Assembly (NCBI GenBank): GCA_002381645.1
Contig: DFXE01000001.1
Span: forward strand, 187,479-251,478
Length of the DNA stretch: 64,000 nt
Source of the DNA: Bacteroidales bacterium UBA4116
GTDB taxonomy: Bacteria > Bacteroidota > Bacteroidia > Bacteroidales > Tannerellaceae
Direction of reading: 5' to 3'
Made by a program: the position numbers and the translations under genes. Shown here in pieces: positions 55,447-63,567 of the stretch. The notes under the pieces were generated by a model, which was not told the DNA's origin, did no database searches, and saw only the letters and a program-made list of their open reading frames with translations. How positions within the stretch are numbered: the stretch's first letter is position 1; each line of letters starts with the position of its first letter.

Positions 55447-55843
55447 GATCGAACGGCAACGGATTATCTTTACGGTAGCCGGTTCCGCTGAACGTTGCGA
55501 TTAGTTCACCGGAAGCATTGGTAACGTTTACCTCACAATTAGCCAAACGCTTATGGCTAAACACCTCTTTTGCCTCCGCATAAAGAAAACCTTTACTTTC
55601 CGATTTAAAAAAGTTGATATTGGAAGTTATGGAGAAAGTCAGTCGGGCATGGCTATTCGTGGCAGCGGCAAAAGCAAGGTCGGCCAATGTAAATATCGCT
55701 CCACCCTGGCAGACCCCGCCGCCATTCAGATGCATCGGCTTGATTTCCATCCGTGCTTTCGCATATCCGTTTCCGACTTCGAGCAATTCTACCCCGGCAT
55801 TAACAGCAAAAGCATCTCCCTGCAGAAATTCATTAATTGTCAT
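55436..55843 (-). CDS. PaaI-family hotdog thioesterase
   Basis: 135-residue single hotdog domain. MHLNGGGVCQGGAIFTLADL is the PaaI motif around the active-site helix, with the central Asp/Asn positions present, and EVNVTNASGELIATFSGTGY is the last strand pair. Hydrolyses an acyl- or aryl-CoA; the substrate is unknown. The ATG at 55843 is preferred; in-frame sequence continues to an ATG at 55900 but is made of repeated GACTACT units and is unlike the family. Confidence 0.85.
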   Translation of the reverse strand: MTINEFLQGDAFAVNAGVELLEVGNGYAKARMEIKPMHLNGGGVCQGGAIFTLADLAFAAATNSHARLTFSITSNINFFKSESKGFLYAEAKEVFSHKRLANCEVNVTNASGELIATFSGTGYRKDNPLPFDPIE

Positions 55844-55850
55844 AATATTA

Positions 55851-55884
55851 TAGTAGTCATCAGTAATAGTAGTCAAGTAGTCAT
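55851..55884. repeat. short direct repeats TAGTAGTCA upstream of the thioesterase gene
   Basis: TAGTAGTCAT (55851-55860), TAGTAGTCA (55867-55875) and AGTAGTCAT (55876-55884) lie just upstream of the thioesterase start. The units are too short to assign a function; a regulator-binding site is possible. Confidence 0.35.
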
Positions 55885-56043
55885 CTGTCGCTTCGCTCAT
55901 TAGGAGTCAGGTAGTTAAGAATAATACTGTTTCCTCCTTAATCACTATTTATCCTTAGTTTCTGTTTGGCATAAATAGTAAATTGTGAATGCTTACTAAT
56001 GATAAATCAACTAATAATTTATCGTTAAATTACATATTAACCG

Positions 56044-57516
56044 TTAATTAAGCTTCCACTCCGCTCCGTCTTTGGTGTCTTTTATTTCAAAACCCATTGC
56101 GGTAAGTTCGTTTCTTATCTTGTCGGAAGTTGCCCAATCCTTATTGGCTTTAGCCTGCTGACGGATATTCAACAACAGGTCCAATGCTTTACCGAACGCT
56201 TCATTACTATTTCCACCTGCCGGTGTTCCGTCCTGCATCCCAAGGATATCCAAAAGGAAAATCCTGAATACGTCTTTCAACTCATCCAGGTCGGCAGCCG
56301 ACAAGGTCGCTTTTCCGTCTTTTACCGAATTAATTACCCGCACGGCGTCAAACAGATGAGAAATGACAATAGGCGAATTTAGATCATCATTCATCGCCTC
56401 ATAACACCTGGAGCGAATATCTTTTATGTCTACCGATGACGTATCGGATGATGTAAGTTTAGATAAATGCCCGTATGCTTCCATCAGCCTCGACAAACCT
56501 TTTTCCGATGCCTGCAATGCTTCATTGCTGAAATCTACCGTACTGCGATAATGCGCCTGCAGGATAAAGAAACGGATCGTCATCGGAGAATAAGCCTGGG
56601 TCAGCATAGGGTGCTCACCACTGAAAAACTCATCGAGCGTAATAAAATTACCCAATGATTTACCCATTTTTTGTCCGTTGACGGTAATCATATTATTATG
56701 TACCCAGTAATGAACCATTTCGTCACCCTGGGAAGCAACCGCCTGTGCAATTTCGCATTCATGATGAGGAAATATCAGGTCCTTGCCTCCACCATGTATA
56801 TCGAAATGCTTTCCTAAATACTTACGTCCCATAGCTGTACATTCGCAATGCCATCCGGGGAAACCGTTGCTCCAGGGCGAAGGCCAGCGCATAATATGCT
56901 CGGGTTGCGCATGTTTCCATAAGGCAAAATCAACGGGGTTGCGTTTCTCATCCTGTCCGTCCAGGTCGCGGGTAGTGTTCAGCATTTCATCAATATTACA
57001 CCCCGAAAGGATGCCATACTGGTAGGTCTTGTTATATTTAACCACATCGAAATACACCGACCCTTTACTTTCGTAAGCATATCCGTTTTCCAGTATTTTT
57101 TTTACCAGTTCGATCTGTTCGATGATATGTCCCGAAGCATGAGGTTCGATACTGGGGGGAAGCACATTCAGGGCGTCCATAGCCTTGCGGTAGCGGTTCA
57201 GGTAGAACTGTACGACTTCCATAGGCTCTAATTGTTCAAGACGCGCTTTCTTTGCCACTTTGTCTTCACCCTCGTCCGCATCATGTTCAAGGTGGCCGAC
57301 GTCAGTAATATTCCTTACATAACGCACTTTATAACCCACATGAGTAAGATAGCGGAATAACAGGTCGAAGGTGATGGCCGGACGGGCGTGTCCTAAGTGC
57401 GCGTCGCCATACACCGTCGGTCCGCAGACGTACATACCCACATGAGGTTCATGCAGGGGAATAAACTTTTCCTTTGTCCGCGTAAGCGTATTATATATAT
57501 TTAACGGATGTTCCAT
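56044..57516 (-). CDS. cysS: cysteinyl-tRNA synthetase
   Basis: 490-residue class I synthetase that charges tRNA-Cys. The zinc/cysteine site begins with MYVCGPTVYG (Cys31); HLGHA (40-44) is the HIGH motif and GQKMGKSLGNF the KMSKS motif, with the zinc ligands in FPGWHCECTAM and the FPHHECEIAQ helix. Length is normal. Divergent from the PAP2 gene across the repeat-rich 572-bp gap. cysE (serine acetyltransferase) lies 3.6 kb away, but no operon links them. Confidence 0.96.
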   Translation of the reverse strand: MEHPLNIYNTLTRTKEKFIPLHEPHVGMYVCGPTVYGDAHLGHARPAITFDLLFRYLTHVGYKVRYVRNITDVGHLEHDADEGEDKVAKKARLEQLEPMEVVQFYLNRYRKAMDALNVLPPSIEPHASGHIIEQIELVKKILENGYAYESKGSVYFDVVKYNKTYQYGILSGCNIDEMLNTTRDLDGQDEKRNPVDFALWKHAQPEHIMRWPSPWSNGFPGWHCECTAMGRKYLGKHFDIHGGGKDLIFPHHECEIAQAVASQGDEMVHYWVHNNMITVNGQKMGKSLGNFITLDEFFSGEHPMLTQAYSPMTIRFFILQAHYRSTVDFSNEALQASEKGLSRLMEAYGHLSKLTSSDTSSVDIKDIRSRCYEAMNDDLNSPIVISHLFDAVRVINSVKDGKATLSAADLDELKDVFRIFLLDILGMQDGTPAGGNSNEAFGKALDLLLNIRQQAKANKDWATSDKIRNELTAMGFEIKDTKDGAEWKLN

Positions 57517-57539
57517 ACATTCTGAATTTATAAGGAATA

Positions 57540-57547
57540 CAAAGATA
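57540..57547 (-). promoter_or_regulatory. -7 promoter element of cysS
   Basis: Minus strand TATCTTTG, a full match, 23 bp before the start codon. Confidence 0.5.
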
Positions 57548-57591
57548 ACAAATAATCCCCGTAAAACCCCCTACTGCATGTTTTCAAAAAA

Positions 57592-57790
57592 CAGCCTTCA
57601 GCCCTTCAGCCAATGTAACATATTGACCTGCAACACCAAACCCTGAAGGGTGGACAGCCACTTGCCTTCAGGCTCTTGCCATATCTCCTTTCAGGTTTTC
57701 GCTTAAATATCCGACTCAATACATTAAAAAGCGGAACCATACAATAAACCGGCCCATAACTTTCCTAAAATACTGAACGGTTCAGGGCTT
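57592..57790. repeat. dispersed CTTCAG/CTGAAG inverted repeats
   Basis: GCCTTCAGC (57594-57602), CCCTTCAGCC (57602-57611), CCCTGAAGGG (57641-57650), GCCTTCAGGC (57664-57673), CCTTTCAGG (57687-57695) and CTGAACGGTTCAG (57773-57785). Both orientations occur and several copies are themselves near-palindromic. Function unknown; extragenic repeats or regulator sites are possible. Confidence 0.5.
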
Positions 57791-57842
57791 TTTAATCTCA
57801 ATCATTCGAACAATTAAGTGAAAACTAACTTCCTTTTACTCG

Positions 57843-57922
57843 GATCACCCGGGTGATAAGCTTTGATCACCCGGGTGAAAGGATTGAGTCACCATGGTGA
57901 CACGATTTGATCACCCGGGTAG
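57843..57922. repeat. array of four 12-bp palindromes with exact 22-bp period
   Basis: Units: TCACCCGGGTGA (57845-57856), TCACCCGGGTGA (57867-57878), TCACCATGGTGA (57889-57900) and TCACCCGGGTAG (57911-57922). Start-to-start spacing is 22 bp each time, about two helical turns. Unit 3 changes the centre from CG to AT while staying a perfect palindrome, and its flanks change from A/T to G/C pairs (14-bp palindromes in units 1 and 3). The last unit is a degenerate half. TTTGA or ATTGAG precedes units 2 to 4. A phased operator for a dimeric regulator is the simplest reading. Confidence 0.75.
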
Positions 57923-58058
57923 CTCAATCAGTAAGTTGTCGTTGAAACAGATAAATAACCCGTCTAAAACGCTAAAATACCGGCACTTAAACATTAAATG
58001 TTTATTAGATTTATTTATAGCCCTGATAGCTACGGTTAAGAGTTTTAATATTATTTCC

Positions 58059-58066
58059 TACATTTG
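58059..58066 (+). promoter_or_regulatory. -7 promoter element of the PAP2 gene
   Basis: TACATTTG, a full match, 22 bp before the ATG at 58089 and 136 bp downstream of the palindrome array. Confidence 0.5.
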
Positions 58067-58088
58067 CCCCACGATAGTCTACACAATA

Positions 58089-58886
58089 ATGATAAATAAC
58101 ATAAAGGTCTTTCTAATTCTGTTGGGGATGCTGGTTATGAATATACCCCTATATGCAGAAACAAACCCAACGCTTTCCCTGACCGGAGATTCTGTTTCCT
58201 TATCCTATTCTTCAACAGAAAAAATTCCTTTAAAGGAATATAAATTTAAACCCACCCGATTTATATTACCTGCTTCGCTTATCGCTGTGGGAGCTGTTGG
58301 TACGGCTATCGACGGTATGGGCGATTATCATTTATTCTCCCGCAGGGATACGGTAAAGCATTATTATAAAGTAGACGATTACCTGGAATGGGGGATGCTG
58401 GGATGGGTTTTTATCTGCGACCTGATGGGAAAGGAAAAGCACAGCTTTATCGACCAGTTCTTCCTGATCGCTTTAGCGGAAGGCATCAACGGAGGAACGG
58501 TGCAGGTAATGAAACGGGTTGTAGATCAGACACGTCCCGACGGTTCGCGCCATTCATTTCCTTCCGGACATACGGCAAATTCTTTTCTTGGAGCTCATGT
58601 GGCATTTAAAGAATTCAAAGACACGAATGCCGCATTAGCCTATTCGGGTTATGCCATCGCTGCTTTTGTAGCCGGAAGCCGCGTATATAAAAACCGCCAT
58701 TGGTTCGCTGATGTTATCGCCGGAGCGGGAATAGGCATATTATCCGTTGAATTATCCTACCTTATTTATTTCCCCATACGCAATGCTATTGCCCGAAGTA
58801 TTAATTCAAAGGCTTCCAAAAACTTATTGGTCTCTCCCCTGTTATACGAAGGAGGTGGCGGAATTTATCTTTCTTTACGGTTTTAG
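58089..58886 (+). CDS. PAP2-superfamily phosphatase
   Basis: 265 residues with a signal/anchor (MINNIKVFLILLGMLVMNIP) and the three PAP2 motifs: KRVVDQTRPDGS (K-x6-RP), FPSGHTANS (PSGH) and SRVYKNRHWFADVIAG (SR-x5-H-x3-D). A phosphate monoesterase acting on lipid phosphates in the envelope, such as undecaprenyl diphosphate, phosphatidic acid or lipid A; which one cannot be told. The ATG at 58089 is chosen because it gives a signal peptide and follows the -7 element. Confidence 0.88.
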   Translation: MINNIKVFLILLGMLVMNIPLYAETNPTLSLTGDSVSLSYSSTEKIPLKEYKFKPTRFILPASLIAVGAVGTAIDGMGDYHLFSRRDTVKHYYKVDDYLEWGMLGWVFICDLMGKEKHSFIDQFFLIALAEGINGGTVQVMKRVVDQTRPDGSRHSFPSGHTANSFLGAHVAFKEFKDTNAALAYSGYAIAAFVAGSRVYKNRHWFADVIAGAGIGILSVELSYLIYFPIRNAIARSINSKASKNLLVSPLLYEGGGGIYLSLRF

Positions 58887-59085
58887 AAAATGTATTAAAG
58901 TACATAGAATCATTACATTTATTTAAAATACTTGATATTCTTTTAAAAACTAACATGAAATTTAATTAAAAGATAATGATACAAATTAAAGTGTATTATA
59001 ATTTTCGCATTTATTAAATGTTTAAAAACATAGAGCATTATCAAAAGTATCAATATATATATATAAATTAGAATTACAATTTCAT

Positions 59086-59093
59086 TATATTTG
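59086..59093 (+). promoter_or_regulatory. -7 promoter element of the 59130 lipoprotein gene
   Basis: TATATTTG, a full match, 36 bp before the ATG, in a very A+T-rich gap (58887-59129) in which chance matches are more likely. Confidence 0.35.
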
Positions 59094-59129
59094 TAAATAT
59101 TTTCTATTTATTATTTAATACCAAATATC

Positions 59130-60251
59130 ATGAAAAACCCAATTATTAATTTATTGCTATTATTTTTGCTAATTTTAGGCATATCTTGTAACAATGATCT
59201 CGTTGAATTACAGGAGGTTTCTAAGCCAATAAATGAAAATCATATTGAAAATTACATCCCACCTCGTGTAAAAAATGGAATTTTAGTTTTTGATGATGAA
59301 AAACATCTTTATAAAACTATAAGTTGGTTACAAGAATTATCAGACGAAGAATTTCTTCAAATTGAAAAAAGTACTTTAAATGGTTTTGTATCACAACGGA
59401 CTATATTTAAAAATATCTTGGACGAGGAGACAAAAATGGTAAATTTATACTTGAAATCTGATAAATTATCAAAAGCACCAAAGAGGTCTGAAATTTATCG
59501 TGAGAAACTTAAATCTGAATTTATAATTGAAAATATGGATGAAAATGGAAATATAAGCTTTTCATTAAAATTGAACAATCCAATTTATTTATCTGTTGCC
59601 AACGAGGATGGAAATTTGATTATAGCAAACGAAACAATAAATTTATATTCAACAGACAACGAAATAGACGAACAATCTTTTGATTTACGCAATATTGAAA
59701 TTCCGATTATAAAGCCAGGCATCAGACCTAAAGGAACTTGTGCTTATGTTGAGTCTGGCGCATGGATCACAAAAGGAAAATATAGAGCTAAAAACGAATA
59801 TTCAATATTTTTCTTTGAAGACAGCAGGTACAATTGGAGAGGAACTTTAAATATATATGAAAACGCTGAAGTTCTAATTGGAAATAGTTGGTATAGGACA
59901 AACAATATGTCTTTTAAGTTTGAAACAAAATACAAATCCTATTGGGTTTATAGTTTAAGAGGACTTTATCGTCCAGAATACAGCTATGATTATATTATTA
60001 ATAATACGACAAGAAATTATTATAACCTGAGAGGTAGTTCTGGTAATTTTGCATTTAATCAATTGTATATATTCAATCCATTAACCCAGAGTGGTGGAAG
60101 ATACACCGTGAATTTGACCAATCCCAATTCTAATTTTTATGTAGGCTTATATTTAGAATATATTAAATACGATTTTAAAATAGATAATGAACAGATATCA
60201 TTTTCTGTAGATATTGATCGTCATTATAGTACTCAAACTAGTTATTTTTAA
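59130..60251 (+). CDS. A+T-rich lipoprotein of unknown function
   Basis: 373 residues with a lipobox (ILGISC, Cys20). An N-terminal acidic/helical part contains YIPPRVKNGILVFDDEKHLY, a pattern seen in many Bacteroidales lipoproteins, and a Tyr/Asn-rich beta-type C-terminal half (about 205-373) follows. No catalytic motif recognised. Composition is clearly A+T-richer than cysS, PAP2 and cysE around it, as for the C10 protease at 2390, which suggests foreign origin or relaxed selection. Closed by a strong terminator. Confidence 0.7.
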   Translation: MKNPIINLLLLFLLILGISCNNDLVELQEVSKPINENHIENYIPPRVKNGILVFDDEKHLYKTISWLQELSDEEFLQIEKSTLNGFVSQRTIFKNILDEETKMVNLYLKSDKLSKAPKRSEIYREKLKSEFIIENMDENGNISFSLKLNNPIYLSVANEDGNLIIANETINLYSTDNEIDEQSFDLRNIEIPIIKPGIRPKGTCAYVESGAWITKGKYRAKNEYSIFFFEDSRYNWRGTLNIYENAEVLIGNSWYRTNNMSFKFETKYKSYWVYSLRGLYRPEYSYDYIINNTTRNYYNLRGSSGNFAFNQLYIFNPLTQSGGRYTVNLTNPNSNFYVGLYLEYIKYDFKIDNEQISFSVDIDRHYSTQTSYF

Positions 60252-60269
60252 TGCCAATTAAATAAAATC

Positions 60270-60310
60270 AAAGATTTGAAGTTAATTAAGTATAACTTCA
60301 AATCTTTTTG
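60270..60310 (+). terminator. intrinsic terminator of the 59130 gene
   Basis: A perfect 15-bp stem (60270-60284 with 60293-60307), 8-nt loop, T run, and a second T run at 60313-60319. Confidence 0.85.
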
Positions 60311-60458
60311 ACTTTTTTTAATATAATATTCTTATAATGGATTAAGTCCCTTAAAGTATATTTTAACAGTTATTATTTGCTAACCCAATTATTTAAAAAA
60401 GATAATATATTTTTATGTCTTAAACTCAATATTGAATTTTCTTAACAAAGAACGCTAT

Positions 60459-60511
60459 TATGTAAACATTTACATATTATGTGAGTCAATAAGTGTACAT
60501 GTATTGATTCA
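60459..60511. repeat. two adjacent palindromes upstream of the collagen-like lipoprotein gene
   Basis: TATGTAAA-CA-TTTACATA (60459-60476, perfect arms) and, 5 bp later, a 30-bp imperfect palindrome (60482-60511, centre TGTACA, arms TGAGTCAATA/TATTGATTCA). They lie about 105-165 bp before the -7 element, so an operator or other regulatory site is possible. Confidence 0.45.
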
Positions 60512-60615
60512 TAATATTATCCTCCCACAAGATAAATAAATGATATTTAGTCAAATTAGAAGAATTCAAATCACTTCGTAACAACAAAAATGTTCTTACT
60601 TTGTTTTAATTTACG

Positions 60616-60623
60616 TATTTTTG
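60616..60623 (+). promoter_or_regulatory. -7 promoter element of the collagen-like lipoprotein gene
   Basis: TATTTTTG, a full match, 24 bp before the ATG. Confidence 0.45.
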
Positions 60624-60647
60624 TCGAATTGAATAAATAAAGGAGAA

Positions 60648-61085
60648 ATGAAAAAATTATTGTTCGTTATGTTGATGGCCACTACATTGATAGGATGTGA
60701 AGGACCAATGGGACCACAAGGCCCTCCGGGAGATAGCGGTGAACCGGATATTACTTGGTATGAAACTGACTTGACCGTTAGATCTAATCAATGGGTAGAA
60801 CAACGATTACCTGGCACTGATGGCTTTTACTATACTTATGAAGTGCCATGGGATATATTGGACGAATATGTAGTAGAGCGTGGAGTAGTAGTAGGTTATA
60901 TATTAGACTTTACTGGTGCCTATTCCACATTACCCTATGTATTTCATTATAATGATCCTTACGAGTGGACTCAGACGGTTTCACTTAGTTTTTTTAAAGG
61001 AGCATACGAAATTCAGGTGAGGACAAGTGATTTAGACAGGGTTGCACCAGGTGAAATGAGTTTCAGAATTATTGCCCTTGAATAA
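60648..61085 (+). CDS. small lipoprotein with a collagen-like Gly-X-Y segment
   Basis: 145 residues with a lipobox (LIGC, Cys17), then five Gly-X-Y triplets (GPMGPQGPPGDSGEP, residues 19-33) and a beta-type domain with many aromatic residues. Five triplets are too few for a stable triple helix alone, but such segments are a recurring linker just after the lipid cysteine in Bacteroidota lipoproteins. Function unknown. cysE starts 11 bp after its stop and may share its transcript. Confidence 0.72.
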   Translation: MKKLLFVMLMATTLIGCEGPMGPQGPPGDSGEPDITWYETDLTVRSNQWVEQRLPGTDGFYYTYEVPWDILDEYVVERGVVVGYILDFTGAYSTLPYVFHYNDPYEWTQTVSLSFFKGAYEIQVRTSDLDRVAPGEMSFRIIALE

Positions 61086-61096
61086 TTTGTGCTTAA

Positions 61097-62002
61097 ATGC
61101 AAAAGCATAGCAGCGTACTTAGTAATACGGTAAAAAAACTTTCCGACGAAGCATCTTACAGGCAATTGTTCCACCCGTACAGGGATGAGGAAGCATTGCC
61201 TTCGGGGGATGTTTTGAAAGAAATTGTAGAATATTGCCGCGCTATCCTTTTTCCGGGTTATTACGGATATGCCCGCATAAGCAAGCAAACCGTTGGTTTT
61301 CATACAGGTGTCAATATAGAAACCTTACATTCTTTACTAACAAGCCAGATCTATGCCGGGCTTTGTTTTTCGGATAAAAGCTGCGCGGAATGTACTGCTG
61401 AAATCATCGAAAAGAAAGCCACATCTTTATCTGAAGCGTTTGTAGCCGCGCTTCCCGATATTCGCGACTTGTTGACGACAGACGTACAAAGCACATTCGA
61501 CAATGATCCGGCTGCACAGAATCCCGGGGAAGTCATTTTTTGTTATCCGGGAATACGGGCCGTTACCAATCACCGCATTGCACATCAGCTATTAAAACTT
61601 GGAGTTCCTTTCCTGCCGCGTATGATCGCGGAAATGGCCCATTCGGAAACCGGTATCGATATTCATCCGGGCGCGACTATCGGACATCATTTTTCCATCG
61701 ACCACGGAACGGGTACCGTAATAGGTGAAACCAGTGTAATCGGTAATCATGTCCGTATCTTTCAGGGCGTAAGCCTTGCAGGTGAAAAACTTCCACCGGA
61801 CAAAGAGGGTAATATACCACGCGGCACGGCACGGCATCCCATTGTGGAAGACGAGGTAACCATTTATTCAAACTCTACGTTGCTCGGACGGATACGGATC
61901 GGAAAAGGAGCGACGATCTGCGGGAATGTATGGATCAACCATGATGTTCCGCCCGGAACTACCATATCCCAGTTAAATATGCAGCACCGGACGTATTTAT
62001 AA
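61097..62002 (+). CDS. cysE: serine O-acetyltransferase
   Basis: 301 residues: an N-terminal helical domain, then a left-handed beta-helix of hexapeptide repeats. The active site contains IHPGATIGHHFSIDHGTGTV, with VIGNHVRIFQGVSLAG and GNVWINHDVPPGT after it. It makes O-acetylserine from serine and acetyl-CoA, the first step of cysteine synthesis. The longer N-terminal half resembles the EpsC-like form common in Bacteroidota. Confidence 0.93.
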   Translation: MQKHSSVLSNTVKKLSDEASYRQLFHPYRDEEALPSGDVLKEIVEYCRAILFPGYYGYARISKQTVGFHTGVNIETLHSLLTSQIYAGLCFSDKSCAECTAEIIEKKATSLSEAFVAALPDIRDLLTTDVQSTFDNDPAAQNPGEVIFCYPGIRAVTNHRIAHQLLKLGVPFLPRMIAEMAHSETGIDIHPGATIGHHFSIDHGTGTVIGETSVIGNHVRIFQGVSLAGEKLPPDKEGNIPRGTARHPIVEDEVTIYSNSTLLGRIRIGKGATICGNVWINHDVPPGTTISQLNMQHRTYL

Positions 62003-62122
62003 TGGAATCAATCGATATACAAATAGTTCAAACATATACACATTAAAACATTATCTACGCTATGAGTCGTTTTATAAACGAAAGATTACTTTTAAATTTT
62101 CAACTTTCAATTATCCACCGCT

Positions 62123-63547
62123 ATGAATAATGCGCATTTTGAAATGGTCGCAAAGACGCTCTACGGGCTGGAGGAGATACTGGCGGGCGAATTGATCGCC
62201 CTGGGAGCAAACGATGTCCAGCTGGGCCGTCGTATGGTTTCTTTCACCGGAGATAAGGAACTGATGTATAAAGCCAATTTTTATTGCCGTACGGCACTGC
62301 GTATCTTAAAACCGATTTACCACTTCAAAGCAAAAGATGCGGATACGGTTTATAAAAAGGTAAAAGAAGTGGAGTGGGAAAATTATATCTCCCTTGAAAA
62401 GACATTTGCTATTGACTCCGTGATCCACTCGGATGATTTTAATCATTCCAAATTCGTAGCTTACCGTACCAAGGACGCTATTGTGGATTATTTTATGGAG
62501 AAGTACGAGAAGCGCCCTTCCGTAAGGGTAAATAATCCGGACCTGTATATCAATATCCACATTTCGCATAACGATTGTACCTTGTCTATAGACAGTTCGG
62601 GTGAAAGCCTCCATAAACGGGGATACCGGATCGCCCAGACGGAAGCGCCCTTAAATGAAGTGCTTGCGGCGGGAATGATATTGAAGACCGGTTGGAGCGG
62701 CGAAAGCAATTTTATTGATCCGATGTGTGGATCGGGTACATTGCTGATCGAAGCGGCCATGATCGCGCTTAACATTGCCCCGGGTATTTACCGGAAAGAA
62801 TTTGCCTTTGAGAAATGGATTGATTTTGACCAGGAGATGTTCGACCGCATCTATAACGACGAAAGCAATGAGAAAGCATTCACGTTCAAGTGCTATGGCA
62901 GTGATATATCTTCTGCGGCGATTGAAATAGCGGAGAAAAACGTCCGTAACGCGGGACTGATGAAATATATCGACCTCAGGGTATTGCCGCTGCAACAATA
63001 TAACGAAGCGCCTCAACCGGGTATTATGGTCACCAACCCGCCCTACGGGGAACGCATTTCTTCACGCGACCTGCAAGGTTTGTACAGTATGATCGGCGAG
63101 CGTATGAAACATGTATTCACCGGTTATAATGTATGGATAATCAGCTATAAGGATGAATGTTTTGATAAAATAGGCCTCCGCCCTGCTGAAAAAGTAAAAT
63201 TAATGAACGGTTCGCTTGAATGTGAGTACAGGAGTTATACCATTTTTGAAGGGAAAAATAAAGAATATAAAAAGGCGATAAACGAAGGGGATAACAAAAA
63301 AATAAGCTTGTCACGTCCGGTTAAACCGTACGGGACCAATCAGCGTAGCGAACGGCCTGCCAATTTCAGGACGGATAAAATGGACCGCCCCGAAAGGCGT
63401 TTTGCTGCTGCCCATACCGACGAAGATGAAGAAAAAGACCTATATTTACCCGGTAAACGTTTTTATGGAAAGGAAAGAAAAGATTTACGGATAAAAAAAG
63501 CATCCAAAAAAGTATTTAAACGCGGACGTGATTTTACGGACGAATAA
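62123..63547 (+). CDS. THUMP-domain class I RNA methyltransferase (RlmL-type)
   Basis: 474 residues: an N-terminal ferredoxin-like/THUMP region (about 1-160), SAM-binding motif DPMCGSGTLLIEAAM, and catalytic motif VTNPPYGERI, which marks an N2-guanine or similar base methyltransferase (RlmL family, 23S rRNA G2445). The last roughly 90 residues are a basic, disordered extension (RSERPANFRTDKMDRPERRF, KKASKKVFKRGRDF) beyond the usual family end, probably for RNA contact. The exact target base is inferred from family only. Confidence 0.9.
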   Translation: MNNAHFEMVAKTLYGLEEILAGELIALGANDVQLGRRMVSFTGDKELMYKANFYCRTALRILKPIYHFKAKDADTVYKKVKEVEWENYISLEKTFAIDSVIHSDDFNHSKFVAYRTKDAIVDYFMEKYEKRPSVRVNNPDLYINIHISHNDCTLSIDSSGESLHKRGYRIAQTEAPLNEVLAAGMILKTGWSGESNFIDPMCGSGTLLIEAAMIALNIAPGIYRKEFAFEKWIDFDQEMFDRIYNDESNEKAFTFKCYGSDISSAAIEIAEKNVRNAGLMKYIDLRVLPLQQYNEAPQPGIMVTNPPYGERISSRDLQGLYSMIGERMKHVFTGYNVWIISYKDECFDKIGLRPAEKVKLMNGSLECEYRSYTIFEGKNKEYKKAINEGDNKKISLSRPVKPYGTNQRSERPANFRTDKMDRPERRFAAAHTDEDEEKDLYLPGKRFYGKERKDLRIKKASKKVFKRGRDFTDE

Positions 63548-63567
63548 ATAATTCCAATTCAATACAC

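Larger units (their letters stand above)
57517..58088. other. 572-bp divergent intergenic region with two repeat families
   Basis: No convincing gene: an open frame from 57894 only extends the PAP2 gene backwards and covers the palindromes and the promoter. From the left it holds the cysS -7 element (57540-57547), a patch of CCTTCAG/CTGAAGG repeats (57592-57790), the 22-bp-period palindrome array (57843-57922) and the PAP2 -7 element (58059-58066). Confidence 0.7.
60252..60647. other. 396-bp A+T-rich intergenic region
   Basis: No gene. It contains the terminator at 60270-60310, two adjacent palindromes (60459-60476 and 60482-60511) and the -7 element at 60616-60623. The rest shows nothing recognisable. 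Confidence 0.6.

Noticed and set aside
57843..57922. CRISPR array
   Set aside because: The units are 12-bp palindromes with 10-bp spacers sharing similar bases, and no cas gene is present; true CRISPR repeats and spacers are longer.
57894..58088. Upstream extension of the PAP2 gene to an ATG at 57894
   Set aside because: The added 65 residues would cover the palindromes and the TACATTTG promoter element and would hide the clear signal peptide that begins at 58089.
59130..60251. Second C10 protease partner or inhibitor
   Set aside because: It shares the A+T-rich composition and lipobox of the 2390 gene, but no catalytic Cys/His motif and no likeness to a C10 propeptide was seen.
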